From Cherax quadricarinatus (Eukaryota; Arthropoda; Malacostraca; Decapoda; Parastacidae): 64,000 nt of DNA. The position numbers were made by a program, and so were the translations under genes. This document shows positions 42,164 to 53,520 of the stretch, in pieces. The DNA lies in the NCBI RefSeq assembly GCF_038502225.1, contig NC_091298.1:29555795-29619794 (forward strand), given 5' to 3'. Position 1 is the first letter of the stretch; the number at the start of each line of letters is the position of its first letter. The notes below the pieces were generated by a model that ran no database searches, had not been told where the DNA came from, and saw nothing but the letters and a program-made list of their open reading frames with translations.

Positions 42164-45100
42164 GTTAAGGGTAGGGGGGTTAGGTTGGTTGAGGGTAATG
42201 TGGGTCAGGCTGGTTGAGGGTAGTGTGGGTCAGGCTGGTTGAGAGTAGTGTGGGTCAGGCTGGTTGAGGGTAGTGTGGGTCAGGCTGGTTGAGGGTAGTG
42301 TGGGTCAGGCTGGTTGAGGGTAGTGTGGGTCAGGCTGGTTGAGGGTAGTGTGGGTCAGGCTGGTTGAGGGTAGTGTGGGTCAGGCTGGTTGAGGGTAGTG
42401 TGGGTCAGGCTGGTTGAGGGTAGTGTGGGTCAGGCGGGTTGAGGGCAGTGTGGGTCAGGCTGGTTGAGGGTAGTGTGGGTCAGGCTGGTTTAGGGTAGTG
42501 TGGGTCAGGCTGGTTTAGGGTAGTGTGGGTCAGGCTGGTTGAGGGTAGTGTTGATCAGGCTGGTTGAGGGTAGGGGGGTCAGGCTGGTTGAGGGTAGTTT
42601 GGGTCAGGCTGGTTGAGGGTAGTGTGGGTCAGGCTGGTTTAGGGTAGTGTGGTCAGGCTGGTTTAGGGTAGTGTGGGTCAGGCTGGATTAGGGTAGTGTG
42701 GGTCAGGCTGTATTAGGGTAGTGTGGGTCAGGCTGGTGTAGGGTAGTGTGGGTCAGGCTGGTTTGGGGTAGTGTGGGTCAGTCTGGTTGAGGGTAGGGGG
42801 CTCAGGGTGGTTGAGGGTAGGGGGCTCAGTCTGGTTGAGGGTAGTGTGGGTCAGGCTGGTTGAGGGTAGTGTGGATCAGGCTGTTTTAGGATAGTGTGGG
42901 TCAGGCTGGTTGAGGGTAGGGGGCTCAGGGTGGTTGAGGGTAGGGGGCTCAGTCTGGTTGAGGGTAGTGTGGGTCAGGCTGGTTGAGGGTAGTGTGGATC
43001 AGGCTGTTTTAGGATAGTGTGGGTCAGGCTGTTTTAGGATAGTGTGAGTTAGGTTGGTTGAGGGTAGTGTGGATCAGGCTGGTTGAGGGTAGTGTGGGTC
43101 AGGCTGGTTGAGGGTTGTGTGGGTCAGGCTGGTTGAGGGTAGTGTGGTTCAGGCTGATTGAGGGTAGTGTGGATCAGGCTGGTTGAGTGTAGTGTGGGTT
43201 ACGCTGGTTGAGGGTAGTGTGGGTTAGGTTGGTTGAGGGTAGTGTGGGTCAGGCTGGTTGAGGGTAGTGTGGGTCAGGCTGGTTGAGGGTAGTGTGGGTC
43301 AGGCTGGTTGAGGGTAGGGTGGGTCAGGCTGGTTGAGGGTAAGTGTGGGTCAGGCTGGTTGAGGGTAGTGTGGTTCAGGCTGATTGAGGGTAGTGTGGAT
43401 CAGGCTGGTTGAGTGTAGTGTGGGTCAGGCTGGTTGAGTGTAGTGTGGGTCAGGCTGGTTGAGGGTAATATGGGTCAGGCTGGTTGAGTGTAGTGTGGGT
43501 CAGGCTGGTTGAGTGTAGTGTGGGTCAGGCTGGTTGAGGGTAGTGTGGGTCAGGCTGGTTGAGGGTAGTGTGGGTCAGGCTGGTTGAGTGTAGTGTGGGT
43601 CAGGCTGGTTGAGTGTAGTGTGGGTCAGGCTGGTTGAGGGTAGTATGGATCAGGCTGGTTGAGGGTAGTGTGGGTCAGGCTGGTTGAGGGTAGTATGGGT
43701 CAGGCTGGTTGAGGGTAGTGTGGGTCAGGCTGGTTGAGTGTAGTGTGGGTCAGGCTGGTTGAGTGTAGTGTGGGTCAGGCTGGTTGAGTGTAGTGTGGGT
43801 CAGGCTGGTTGAGGGTAGTATGGGTCAGGCTGGTTGAGTGTAGTGTGGGTCAGGCTGGTTGAGTGTAGTGTGGGTCAGGCTGGTTGAGGGTAGTATGGGT
43901 CAGGCTGGTTGAGTGTAGTGTGGGTCAGGCTGGTTGAGTGTAGTGTGGGTCAGGCTGGTTGAGTGTAGTGTGGGTCAGGCTGGTTGAGGGTAGTATGGAT
44001 CAGGCTGGTTGAGGGTAGTATGGGTCAGGCTGGTTGAGTGTAGTGTGGGTCAGGCTGGTTGAGTGTAGTGTGGGTCAGGCTGGTTGAGTGTAGTGTGGGT
44101 CAGGCTGGTTGAGTGTAGTGTGGGTCAGGCTGGTTGAGGGTAGTATGGGTCAGGCTGGTTGAGTGTAGTGTGGGTCAGGCTGGTTGAGTGTAGTGTGGGT
44201 CAGGCTGGTTGAGGGTAGTATGGGTCAGGCTGGTTGAGTGTAGTGTGGGTCAGGCTGGTTGAGTGTAATGTGGGTCAGGCTGGTTGAGGGTAGTATGGAT
44301 CAGGCTGGTTGAGGGTAGTGTGGGTCAGGCTGGTTGAGGGTAGTATGGGTCAGGCTGGTTGAGGGTAGGGGGGGTCAGGCTGGTTTAGGGTAGTGTGGGT
44401 CAGGCTGGTTTAGGGTAGTGTGGGTCAGGCTGGTTTAGGGTAGTGTGGGTCAGGCTGGTTTAGGGTAGTGTGGGTCAGGCTGGTTTAGGGTAGTGTGGGT
44501 CAGGCTGGTTTAGGGTAGTGTGGGTCAGGCTGGTTTAGGGTAGTGTGGGTCAGGCTGGTTTAGGGTAGTGTGGGTCAGGCTGGTTTAGGGTAGTGTGGGT
44601 CAGGCTGGTTTAGGGTAGTGTGGGTCAGGCTGGTTTAGGGTAGTGTGGGTCAGGCTGGTTTAGGGTAGTGTGGGTCAGGCTGGTTTAGGGTAGTGTGGGT
44701 CAGGCTGGTTTAGGGTAGTGTGGGTCAGGCTGGTTTAGGGTAGTGTGGGTCAGGCTGGTTTAGGGCAGTGTGGGTCAGGCTGGTTTAGGGCAGTGTGGGT
44801 CAGGCTGGTTTAGGGTAGTGTGGGTCAGGCTGGTTTAGGGTAGTGTGGGTCAGGCTGGTTTAGGATAGTGTGGGTCAGGCTGGTTTAGGGTAGTGTTGGT
44901 CAGGCTGGTTTAGGGTAGTGTGGGTCAGGCTGGTTTAGGGTAGTGTGGGTCAGGCTGGTTTAGGGTAGTGTGGGTCAGGCTGGTTTAGGGTAGTGTGGGT
45001 CAGGCTGGTTTAGGGTAGTGTGGGTCAGGCTGGTTTAGGGTAGTGTGGGTCAGGCTGGTTTAGGGTAGTGTGGGTCAGGATGGTTTAGGGTAGTGTGGGT

Positions 45101-45507
45101 CAGGCTGGTTTAGGGTAGTGTGGGTCAGGCGGGTTGAGGGTAGTGTTGGTCAGGCTGGTTTAGGGCAGTGTGGGTCAGGCTGGTTTAGGGCAGTCTGGGT
45201 CAGGCGGGGGTAGGGTAGTGTGGGTCAGGCTGGTTTAGGGTAGTGTGGGTCAGGCTGGTTTAGGGTAGTGTGGGTCAGGCTGGTTTAGGGTAGTGTGGGT
45301 CAGGCTGGTTTAGGGTAGTGTGGGTCAGGCTGGTTTAGGGTAGTGTGGGTCAGGCTGGTTTAGGGTAGTGTGGGTCAGGCTGGTTTAGGGTAGTGTGGGT
45401 CAGGCTGGTTGAGGGTAGTGTGGGTCAGGCTGGTTGAGTGTAGTGTGGGTCAGGCTGGTTGAGGGTAGTGTGGGTCAGGCTGGTTGAGTGTAGTGTGGGT
45501 CAGGCTG
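42164..45507. repeat. Higher-order repeat 2 of the 25-bp array (3344 bp)
   Basis: Same order of sub-blocks as repeat 1, with TTACGCTGG at 43200. It is longer mainly because the TTTAGGG block (44381-45407) has more units. That block contains a disrupted patch at 45121-45215 (CAGGCGGGTTGAGG, CAGGCGGGGGTAGGG). Confidence 0.9.
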
Positions 45508-48500
45508 GTTAAGGGTAGGGGGGTTAGGTTGGTTGAGGGTAATGTGGGTCAGGCTGGTTGAGGGTAGTGTGGGTCAGGCTGGTTGAGGGTAGTGTGGGTC
45601 AGGCTGGTTGAGGGTAGTGTGGGTCAGGCTGGTTGAGGGTAGTGTGGGTCAGGCTGGTTGAGGGTAGTGTGGGTCAGGCTGGTTGAGGGTAGTGTGGGTC
45701 AGGCTGGTTGAGGGTAGTGTGGGTCAGGCTGGTTGAGGGTAGTGTGGGTCAGGCTGGTTGAGGGTAGTGTGGGTCAGGCGGGTTGAGGGCAGTGTGGGTC
45801 AGGCTGGTTGAGGGTAGTGTGGGTCAGGCTGGTTTAGGGTAGTGTGGGTCAGGCTGGTTTAGGGTAGTGTGGGTCAGGCTGGTTGAGGGTAGTGTTGATC
45901 AGGCTGGTTGAGGGTAGGGGGGTCAGGCTGGTTGAGGGTAGTTTGGGTCAGGCTGGTTGAGGGTAGTGTGGGTCAGGCTGGTTTAGGGTAGTGTGGTCAG
46001 GCTGGTTTAGGGTAGTGTGGGTCAGGCTGGATTAGGGTAGTGTGGGTCAGGCTGGATTAGGGTAGTGTGGGTCAGGCTGGTGTAGGGTAGTGTGGGTCAG
46101 GCTGGTTTGGGGTAGTGTGGGTCAGGCTGGTTGAGGGTAGGGGGCTCAGGGTGGTTGAGGGTAGGGGGCTCAGTCTGGTTGAGGGTAGTGTGGGTCAGGC
46201 TGGTTGAGGGTAGTGTGGATCAGGCTGTTTTAGGATAGTGTGGGTCAGGCTGGTTGAGGGTAGGGGGCTCAGGGTGGTTGAGGGTAGGGGGCTCAGTCTG
46301 GTTGAGGGTAGTGTGGGTCAGGCTGGTTGAGGGTAGTGTGGATCAGGCTGTTTTAGGATAGTGTGGGTCAGGCTGTTTTAGGATAGTGTGAGTTAGGTTG
46401 GTTGAGGGTAGTGTGGATCAGGCTGGTTGAGGGTAGTGTGGGTCAGGCTGGTTGAGGGTTGTGTGGGTCAGGCTGGTTGAGGGTAGTGTGGTTCAGGCTG
46501 ATTGAGGGTAGTGTGGATCAGGCTGGTTGAGTGTAGTGTGGGTTACGCTGGTTGAGGGTAGTGTGGGTTAGGTTGGTTGAGGGTAGTGTGGGTCAGGCTG
46601 GTTGAGGGTAGTGTGGGTCAGGCTGGTTGAGGGTAGTGTGGGTCAGGCTGGTTGAGGGTAGGGTGGGTCAGGCTGGTTGAGGGTAAGTGTGGGTCAGGCT
46701 GGTTGAGGGTAGTGTGGTTCAGGCTGATTGAGGGTAGTGTGGATCAGGCTGGTTGAGTGTAGTGTGGGTCAGGCTGGTTGAGTGTAGTGTGGGTCAGGCT
46801 GGTTGAGGGTAATATGGGTCAGGCTGGTTGAGTGTAGTGTGGGTCAGGCTGGTTGAGTGTAGTGTGGGTCAGGCTGGTTGAGGGTAGTGTGGGTCAGGCT
46901 GGTTGAGGGTAGTGTGGGTCAGGCTGGTTGAGTGTAGTGTGGGTCAGGCTGGTTGAGTGTAGTGTGGGTCAGGCTGGTTGAGGGTAGTATGGATCAGGCT
47001 GGTTGAGGGTAGTGTGGGTCAGGCTGGTTGAGGGTAGTATGGGTCAGGCTGGTTGAGGGTAGTGTGGGTCAGGCTGGTTGAGTGTAGTGTGGGTCAGGCT
47101 GGTTGAGTGTAGTGTGGGTCAGGCTGGTTGAGTGTAGTGTGGGTCAGGCTGGTTGAGGGTAGTATGGGTCAGGCTGGTTGAGTGTAGTGTGGGTCAGGCT
47201 GGTTGAGTGTAGTGTGGGTCAGGCTGGTTGAGGGTAGTATGGGTCAGGCTGGTTGAGTGTAGTGTGGGTCAGGCTGGTTGAGTGTAGTGTGGGTCAGGCT
47301 GGTTGAGTGTAGTGTGGGTCAGGCTGGTTGAGGGTAGTATGGATCAGGCTGGTTGAGGGTAGTATGGGTCAGGCTGGTTGAGTGTAGTGTGGGTCAGGCT
47401 GGTTGAGTGTAGTGTGGGTCAGGCTGGTTGAGTGTAGTGTGGGTCAGGCTGGTTGAGTGTAGTGTGGGTCAGGCTGGTTGAGGGTAGTATGGGTCAGGCT
47501 GGTTGAGTGTAGTGTGGGTCAGGCTGGTTGAGTGTAGTGTGGGTCAGGCTGGTTGAGGGTAGTATGGGTCAGGCTGGTTGAGTGTAGTGTGGGTCAGGCT
47601 GGTTGAGTGTAATGTGGGTCAGGCTGGTTGAGGGTAGTATGGATCAGGCTGGTTGAGGGTAGTGTGGGTCAGGCTGGTTGAGGGTAGTATGGGTCAGGCT
47701 GGTTGAGGGTAGGGGGGGTCAGGCTGGTTTAGGGTAGTGTGGGTCAGGCTGGTTTAGGGTAGTGTGGGTCAGGCTGGTTTAGGGTAGTGTGGGTCAGGCT
47801 GGTTTAGGGTAGTGTGGGTCAGGCTGGTTTAGGGTAGTGTGGGTCAGGCTGGTTTAGGGTAGTGTGGGTCAGGCTGGTTTAGGGTAGTGTGGGTCAGGCT
47901 GGTTTAGGGTAGTGTGGGTCAGGCTGGTTTAGGGTAGTGTGGGTCAGGCTGGTTTAGGGTAGTGTGGGTCAGGCTGGTTTAGGGTAGTGTGGGTCAGGCT
48001 GGTTTAGGGTAGTGTGGGTCAGGCTGGTTTAGGGTAGTGTGGGTCAGGCTGGTTTAGGGTAGTGTGGGTCAGGCTGGTTTAGGGCAGTGTGGGTCAGGCT
48101 GGTTTAGGGCAGTGTGGGTCAGGCTGGTTTAGGGTAGTGTGGGTCAGGCTGGTTTAGGGTAGTGTGGGTCAGGCTGGTTTAGGGTAGTGTGGGTCAGGCT
48201 GGTTTAGGGTAGTGTGGGTCAGGCTGGTTTAGGGTAGTGTGGGTCAGGCTGGTTTAGGGTAGTGTGGGTCAGGCTGGTTTAGGGTAGTGTGGGTCAGGCT
48301 GGTTTAGGGTAGTGTGGGTCAGGCTGGTTTAGGGTAGTGTGGGTCAGGCTGGTTTAGGGTAGTGTGGGTCAGGCTGGTTTAGGGTAGTGTGGGTCAGGCT
48401 GGTTTAGGGTAGTGTGGGTCAGGCTGGTTTAGGGTAGTGTGGGTCAGGCTGGTTTAGGGTAGTGTGGGTCAGGCTGGTTTAGGGTAGTGTGGGTCAGGCT

Positions 48501-48974
48501 GGTTTAGGGTAGTGTGGGTCAGGCTGGTTTAGGGTAGTGTGGGTCAGGCTGGTTTAGGGTAGTGTGGGTCAGGCTGGTTTAGGGTAGTGTGGGTCAGGCT
48601 GGTTTAGGGTAGTGTGGGTCAGGCTGGTTTAGGGTAGTGTGGGTCAGGATGGTTTAGGGTAGTGTGGGTCAGGCTGGTTTAGGGTAGTGTGGGTCAGGCT
48701 GGTTTAGGGTAGTGTGGGTCAGGCTGGTTTAGGGTAGTGTGGGTCAGGCTGGTTTAGGGTAGTGTGGGTCAGGATGGTTTAGGGTAGTGTGGGTCAGGCT
48801 GGTTTAGGGTAGTGTGGGTCAGGATGGTTTAGGGTAGTGTGGGTCAGGCTGGTTTAGGGTAGTGTGGGTCAGGCTGGTTTAGGGTAGTGTGGGTCAGGCT
48901 GGTTTAGGGTAGTGTGGGTCAGGCTGGTTTAGGGTAGTGTGGGTCAGGCTGGTTTAGGGTAGTGTGGGTCAGGC
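45508..48974. repeat. Higher-order repeat 3 of the 25-bp array (3467 bp, terminal)
   Basis: Same order, with TTACGCTGG at 46544, ending in the longest TTTAGGG block (47727-48974, about 50 units, a few with CAGGATGG). The array ends within a unit at GTCAGGCCGAATTG, after which the sequence is unique. Confidence 0.9.
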
Positions 48975-49590
48975 CGAATTGAATTGTTACTAAATATCAC
49001 TGTGATTTTTATTTGTTCGACCATCAATCCTCTCCTGGTCTATGCAGATTATATCACAAAATGGCAGAGCAACTATTTTCGACTTTACTTTTTACCATGA
49101 AATGCAATTGTAGGAGCAATTTCAATTTAACCTGTGAAAATTGACGTATTTTAGCTCCACTTTCATAGCTGTGTCACGCGAATATATTACATTACTGATC
49201 TCCTACCTGAGATCATGTACTCAGGTACCCACTTAATAACATATAGTGTTGATATTTTATTAGTTTACACTTCAATATGGAGGGAGGTTGGGGCTTATCT
49301 CAGAGTTTTGAATGTCGTTCACGGAAAATTCATATGGAATGAGTCTTTAGTTCAGTGACGGCTCACTTAACTACAGTAGCAGTGTGACCTTTTAACATTT
49401 CACTCATTTCGTTGTTGCTATTTGTGATAGTTTTATCTCCTTTAAGCAAGGAAACAATACCAGACGTGGATCTTGCTTTGAATTATGGAATGGTAGAAAG
49501 TACTTGGCGTTACAATTTTAACGAAGTCGTCTCTACCTCTCTTTTTTCATGTTTTTTTTTTTTTTATTTTTTGGCTGTCTGACAGCGAAA
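48975..49590. other. Unique flank of the satellite, no recognisable feature
   Basis: AT-rich with a T-rich run at about 49552-49572. No repeat or coding pattern seen. Confidence 0.4.
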
Positions 49591-49594
49591 AAAA

Positions 49595-49633
49595 GGTGTG
49601 TGTGTGTGTGCGCGCGCGCGCGCGCACACACAC
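49595..49633. repeat. (TG)n(CG)n(CA)n self-complementary tract
   Basis: GTGTG... (49595-49610), then (CG)7 (49611-49624), then (CA)n (49625-49633). Strictly alternating purine/pyrimidine for 39 bases and largely palindromic. Confidence 0.97.
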
Positions 49634-49654
49634 TATAGAGAAAATATAACACTT

Positions 49655-51200
49655 TCAACAAACAAAATATACCGCCTTCAACAAACTATACCGCCTTCAA
49701 CAAACAAAATATACCGCCTTCAACAAACTATACCGCCTTCAACAAACAAAATATACCGCCTTCAACAAACAAAATATACCGCCTTCAACAAACTATACCG
49801 CCTTCAACAAACAAAATATACCGCCTTCAACAAACAAAATATACCGCCTTCAACAAACAAAATATACCGCCTTCAACAAACAAAATGTACCGCCTTCAAC
49901 AAACTATACCGCCTTCAACAAACAAAATATACCGCCTTCAACAAACAAAATATACCGCCTTCAACAAACAAAATATACCGCCTTCAACAAACTATACCGC
50001 CTTCAACAAACAAAATATACCGCCTTCAACAAACAAAATATACCGCCTTCAACAAACAAAATATACCGCCTTCAACAAACAAAATATACCGCCTTCAACA
50101 AACTATACCGCCTTCAACAAACAAAATATACCGCCTTCAACAAACAAAATATACCGCCTTCAACAAACTATACCGCCTTCAACAAACTATACCGTCTTCA
50201 ACAAACAAACTATACCGCCTTCAACAAACTATACTGCCTTCAACAAACAAAATATACCGCCTTCAACAAAGAAACTATACCGCCTTCAACAAACTATACC
50301 GCCTTCAACAAACAAAATATACCGCCTTCAGCAAACAAAAGATACCGCCTTCAACAAACAAAATATACTGCCTTCAACAAATAAAATATACGATCTTCAG
50401 CAAACAAAATATACCGCCTTCAACAAACAAAATATACTGCCTTCACCAAAGTACTCCACCTCCAACGAACAAAATACACCTCCAACAAAATATTCCACCT
50501 TCAACAAACAAAATAAACCACCCCAACAAACAAAATACACTGTCTCCAACAAACAGAATATACCACATACAAAAAAAACAAAGTACACCACCTCCAGGAA
50601 ACAAAATATACGACATATAACAAACAAAATATACCGCCTCAACAAACAAAATACTTCATTTCCAACAAACAAAATAAACCACCCCCAAAAAGAACATGCA
50701 CCAGCTCCAACAAACAAAATATACCGCCTCCAACGAAATATACCCCCTCAGAAAAGAAAATACTTCACCTACAACAAACAAAATACATCGCCTCCAGCAA
50801 ACAAAAATACACCACCTCCAAAAAAATGTGTATACTGCCTCTAACAAAATACTCCAGCTCAAACAAACAAAATACACCACCTCCAATAAAATATTCCACT
50901 TCCAACAAACCAAATATATCACCTTCAACAAACAAAATATATCGCCTTCAACAAACAAAATATATCACCTTCAACAAACAAAATATATCACCTTCAACAA
51001 ACAAAATATATCGCCTTCAACAAACAAAATATATCGCCTTCAACAAACAAAATATATCACCTTCAACAAACAAAATATATCGCCTTCAACAAACAAAATA
51101 TATCACCTTCAACAAACAAAATATATCACCTCCAACAAACGAAATACACCACCTCCAGCAAACGAAATACACCACCTCCAACAAACAAAATATACGGCCT
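49655..51200. repeat. Minisatellite, 23/19-bp units
   Basis: AAAATATACCGCCTTCAACA plus AAC (23 bp) alternates irregularly with a 19-bp form lacking AAAA. The first 750 bp are uniform. From about 50430 to 50890 units diverge (CACCTCCAACAAACAAAATA). From 50925 to 51120 a second homogeneous form with TATATC(A/G)CCTTCAAC appears. Frames of 340, 319 and 205 codons cross it, but the unit has no stop in any plus frame, so length alone means nothing. Confidence 0.97.
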
Positions 51201-51269
51201 CCAGAGACGTAGCCATGTGTAAAATGAAGTGCACAGGCATGTTTGAAGAACCATCGTCACAAACTATTG

Positions 51270-51450
51270 ACGAATACAGACATGTTTGTAGACTCGTCAA
51301 AGTAATGCACTGAATAATACAGACATGTCTGTACACTGAAGGTAATGCACTGAATAATACAGACACGTCTGTAGACTCATCAAAGTAATGGACTGAGGAA
51401 TACAGACATATATGTATACTCAAGGTAATGCACTGAACAATACAGACGTG
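51270..51450. repeat. Tandem repeat, 40-43-bp unit, four to five copies
   Basis: GTAATGCACTGAATAATACA then GACATGTCTGTA..., with GTAATG at 51302, 51342, 51385 and 51425. Each unit contains the palindrome CAGACATGTCTG or a decayed form. Confidence 0.85.
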
Positions 51451-51639
51451 TTTGGAAAACAATCGTCATGCGCGATGTGTGGAGAAACAAGTGTGTGGAA
51501 AATCAAACAATACTCGTATACTATTCACAAACAATACTTGTATAATATTCAGGAACACATTTTATCATGCCATGGACTGGAGCAAAGCAGAAAAAATTGT
51601 TAAAGAACCAGTCACACCCAGGAGAATGTTTTGAAGCAG
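51451..51639. other. No recognisable feature
   Basis: Contains an imperfect ~27-bp tandem (CAATACTCGTATACTATTCA, CAATACTTGTATAATATTCA). Confidence 0.4.
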
Positions 51640-52605
51640 CAGCCATTCAAAGATCAAAGAGCAGAGCAAAGGATTTCTCCAGCTTGCACCACCTGTGATC
51701 TCACACAGCCTGGATAAAAAAAATTATCCACGCATGTAATTTAGAATTGACCCCACCTGAGATTACCCAAGTAGTGTAATCCCTAGCCTCCCCGAACCAT
51801 TTATTCCCTCCCTCATTTCCTCTTTCTTTACAGTCGTCCCTCTTCCCTCTGCTCTGGTTAGGAGTTTGCATGAAATTTATGTCTCGTTTCTTCTTGAAAA
51901 TTTTTTCCATCGCTCAGGCTTTGATGTAGCTGTAGTTACCAGCAAAGTAATCAGAGATATCATACACCATCCAGGAAAATAATAAAATATATCCGAGACC
52001 ATCCACACCCTACACAACACTCGTACAGTAAATGCATGCCTTGGGGGTGATGTGACAAGGTCTACATTGGAGAAACTGGCAGAAGTTATTCCACACGCCT
52101 ACAAGAACACAAGTAAACATACAGAATTAACCCACCGGTGATGTTAGCATATACCACAATTCTCACGCCTACCTCGTAGCGAGGGAATTATCTGAACCAT
52201 TTACAAGAAAATGCTAAAATTAAATGCTGATATCTGGAGCTTTGAAGTAACAAACTGTCCATCACCATTAATTACAACAACAAACTGGGCCAGTACACCT
52301 GTTGTGTTCCTCTTATGCTCCTCTTCTGATCTTTCAGTCGGCCTCAGTGATCCCAACTGTGATGATGACTTCACTTGATGCACCTCTCCCCTGGCTCCAG
52401 TATTTAGATCTCCATCTCTCACATGTGATTTTATTTTATTATGACACAGGGACTGAGCACTTATAAAGACTGAGGGACTGTACAAATCAAAATAACTCTC
52501 CACTTTCATTGTCTCAAGTATCAAATCTCTGTATTGGGTTTAAAAAGTCAATGGTTGTCAAAAACGTCTTCACAGTTAAAGAAACCCAGTTGTTACACAT
52601 GAGGT
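51640..52605 (+). pseudogene. Penelope-like element remnant with GIY-YIG and terminal segment
   Basis: At 52051-52113 the plus strand reads CDKVYIGETGRSYSTRLQ then EHK, an intact Y-I-G motif with the following Arg, as in the GIY-YIG endonuclease of PLEs. A stop follows immediately. HNSHAYLVARELSEPF then appears in another frame at about 52160-52203, the His/Glu part of the domain. About 400 bases downstream, 52520-52600 carries a degraded terminal module (CTGTATTGGGTTTAAAAAGT, GTTAAAGAAACCCAGTTGTT, ACACATG), in the order expected for a PLE 3' end. No reverse transcriptase is recognisable at 51640-51950, so the left limit is approximate. Confidence 0.65.
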
Positions 52606-52844
52606 GTGGTCTGGGACCATGTGTCATGGGTGATGATCAATGAAATACACTGTAGGTGCTAAACACTTGCCAATTTTGAAATATATCCCACATGACAAAA
52701 ACCAGCAAGAGAAATTATGAAAATTTTTCTAACCCATACTGAAATCCACTTTAGTAAAATGTTCACAGGAGGTAAGAAGCATCCAAACAGGAGTATTAAG
52801 TTGGGAGAAACATAAAAAGGAAGAAGCACTCTAGGAGGTCTACT
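52606..52844. other. Spacer between convergent PLE remnants
   Basis: No recognisable feature. Confidence 0.35.
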
Positions 52845-53520
52845 AGTCTATAATGAAATTGAGAACACTTGTACAGTTTCCACAATTGTATTGCAAACTT
52901 ATCTTTGGTCTGGTAATTTTCTGCTGGAATATGTTTCTTCAACGAAAATTTGGTGATGGGAATTCGAGAAACTGAATTTTTTCGTGTCGATTAAACCTGA
53001 GTCATTGATTTTTTCTAGTGTAATGGCGAGTGCTTTGTGTGCCACTGAAACTCCAGTCAGTTTGATGGTGTGGTTGAAATGTTTCATATGATAGAGGACG
53101 AAAGACTTGTCTTGACCGCACTTTTATGTTCAACTAACCATTTGTTCAAATAATGTGCTGTCCGTCCCATGGACAGTGAGTTACAATTATTTCAAGAGAT
53201 GTTATAGGCACCTGGTATTTCCCAAGAGATAGTGTTTTAAAACTGTTGAGAGAAGCATTTATAAGCTTGTTATAAATAGGAGATTTTATTCAATCTCTGT
53301 GCTAGTCCTCAGTGAAATGTAATGATTAATTGCATCTTTGTGTTTTTCCAGGTATTAGCTACTAATTTATAGAAATTCTTATTAATATTCCTGTCTGAAC
53401 CCATTAGGAAAGACTGACATCTTAAATTGTCTGACAGTGTCCTTTCCTCGATCAGTTGAATTCATGAAACTGTACGATCAGTGAGGCGTTACCTTGTTAT
53501 TGCAAGGAGCTCATCCACTT
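52845..53520 (-). pseudogene. Penelope-like element remnant (GIY-YIG domain)
   Basis: On the minus strand, from 53167 down, GRTAHYLNKWLVEHKSAV matches the G-x-T-x-R-x-L-x-x-R-L-x-E-H-K stretch after YIG. The next frame (53087-52899) reads MKHFNHTIKLTGVSVAHKAL, then ITLEKINDSGLIDTKKFSF. H-F-N-H-x-I is the conserved His region of the domain. The catalytic-side Arg is His here (T-A-H in place of T-x-R). One frameshift separates the halves. Upstream, 53200-53520 may hold diverged element sequence. Confidence 0.6.

Noticed and set aside
41231..48974. True telomere made of TTTAGGG
   Set aside because: TTTAGGG occurs once per 25-bp unit inside a larger satellite, not as a tandem heptamer, and unique sequence follows at 48975.
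49598..50844. 340- and 319-codon overlapping frames as repeat-protein genes
   Set aside because: The 23-bp unit has no stop in any plus frame, so the frames are expected from the repeat alone. No start context, intron or conserved flank supports a gene.
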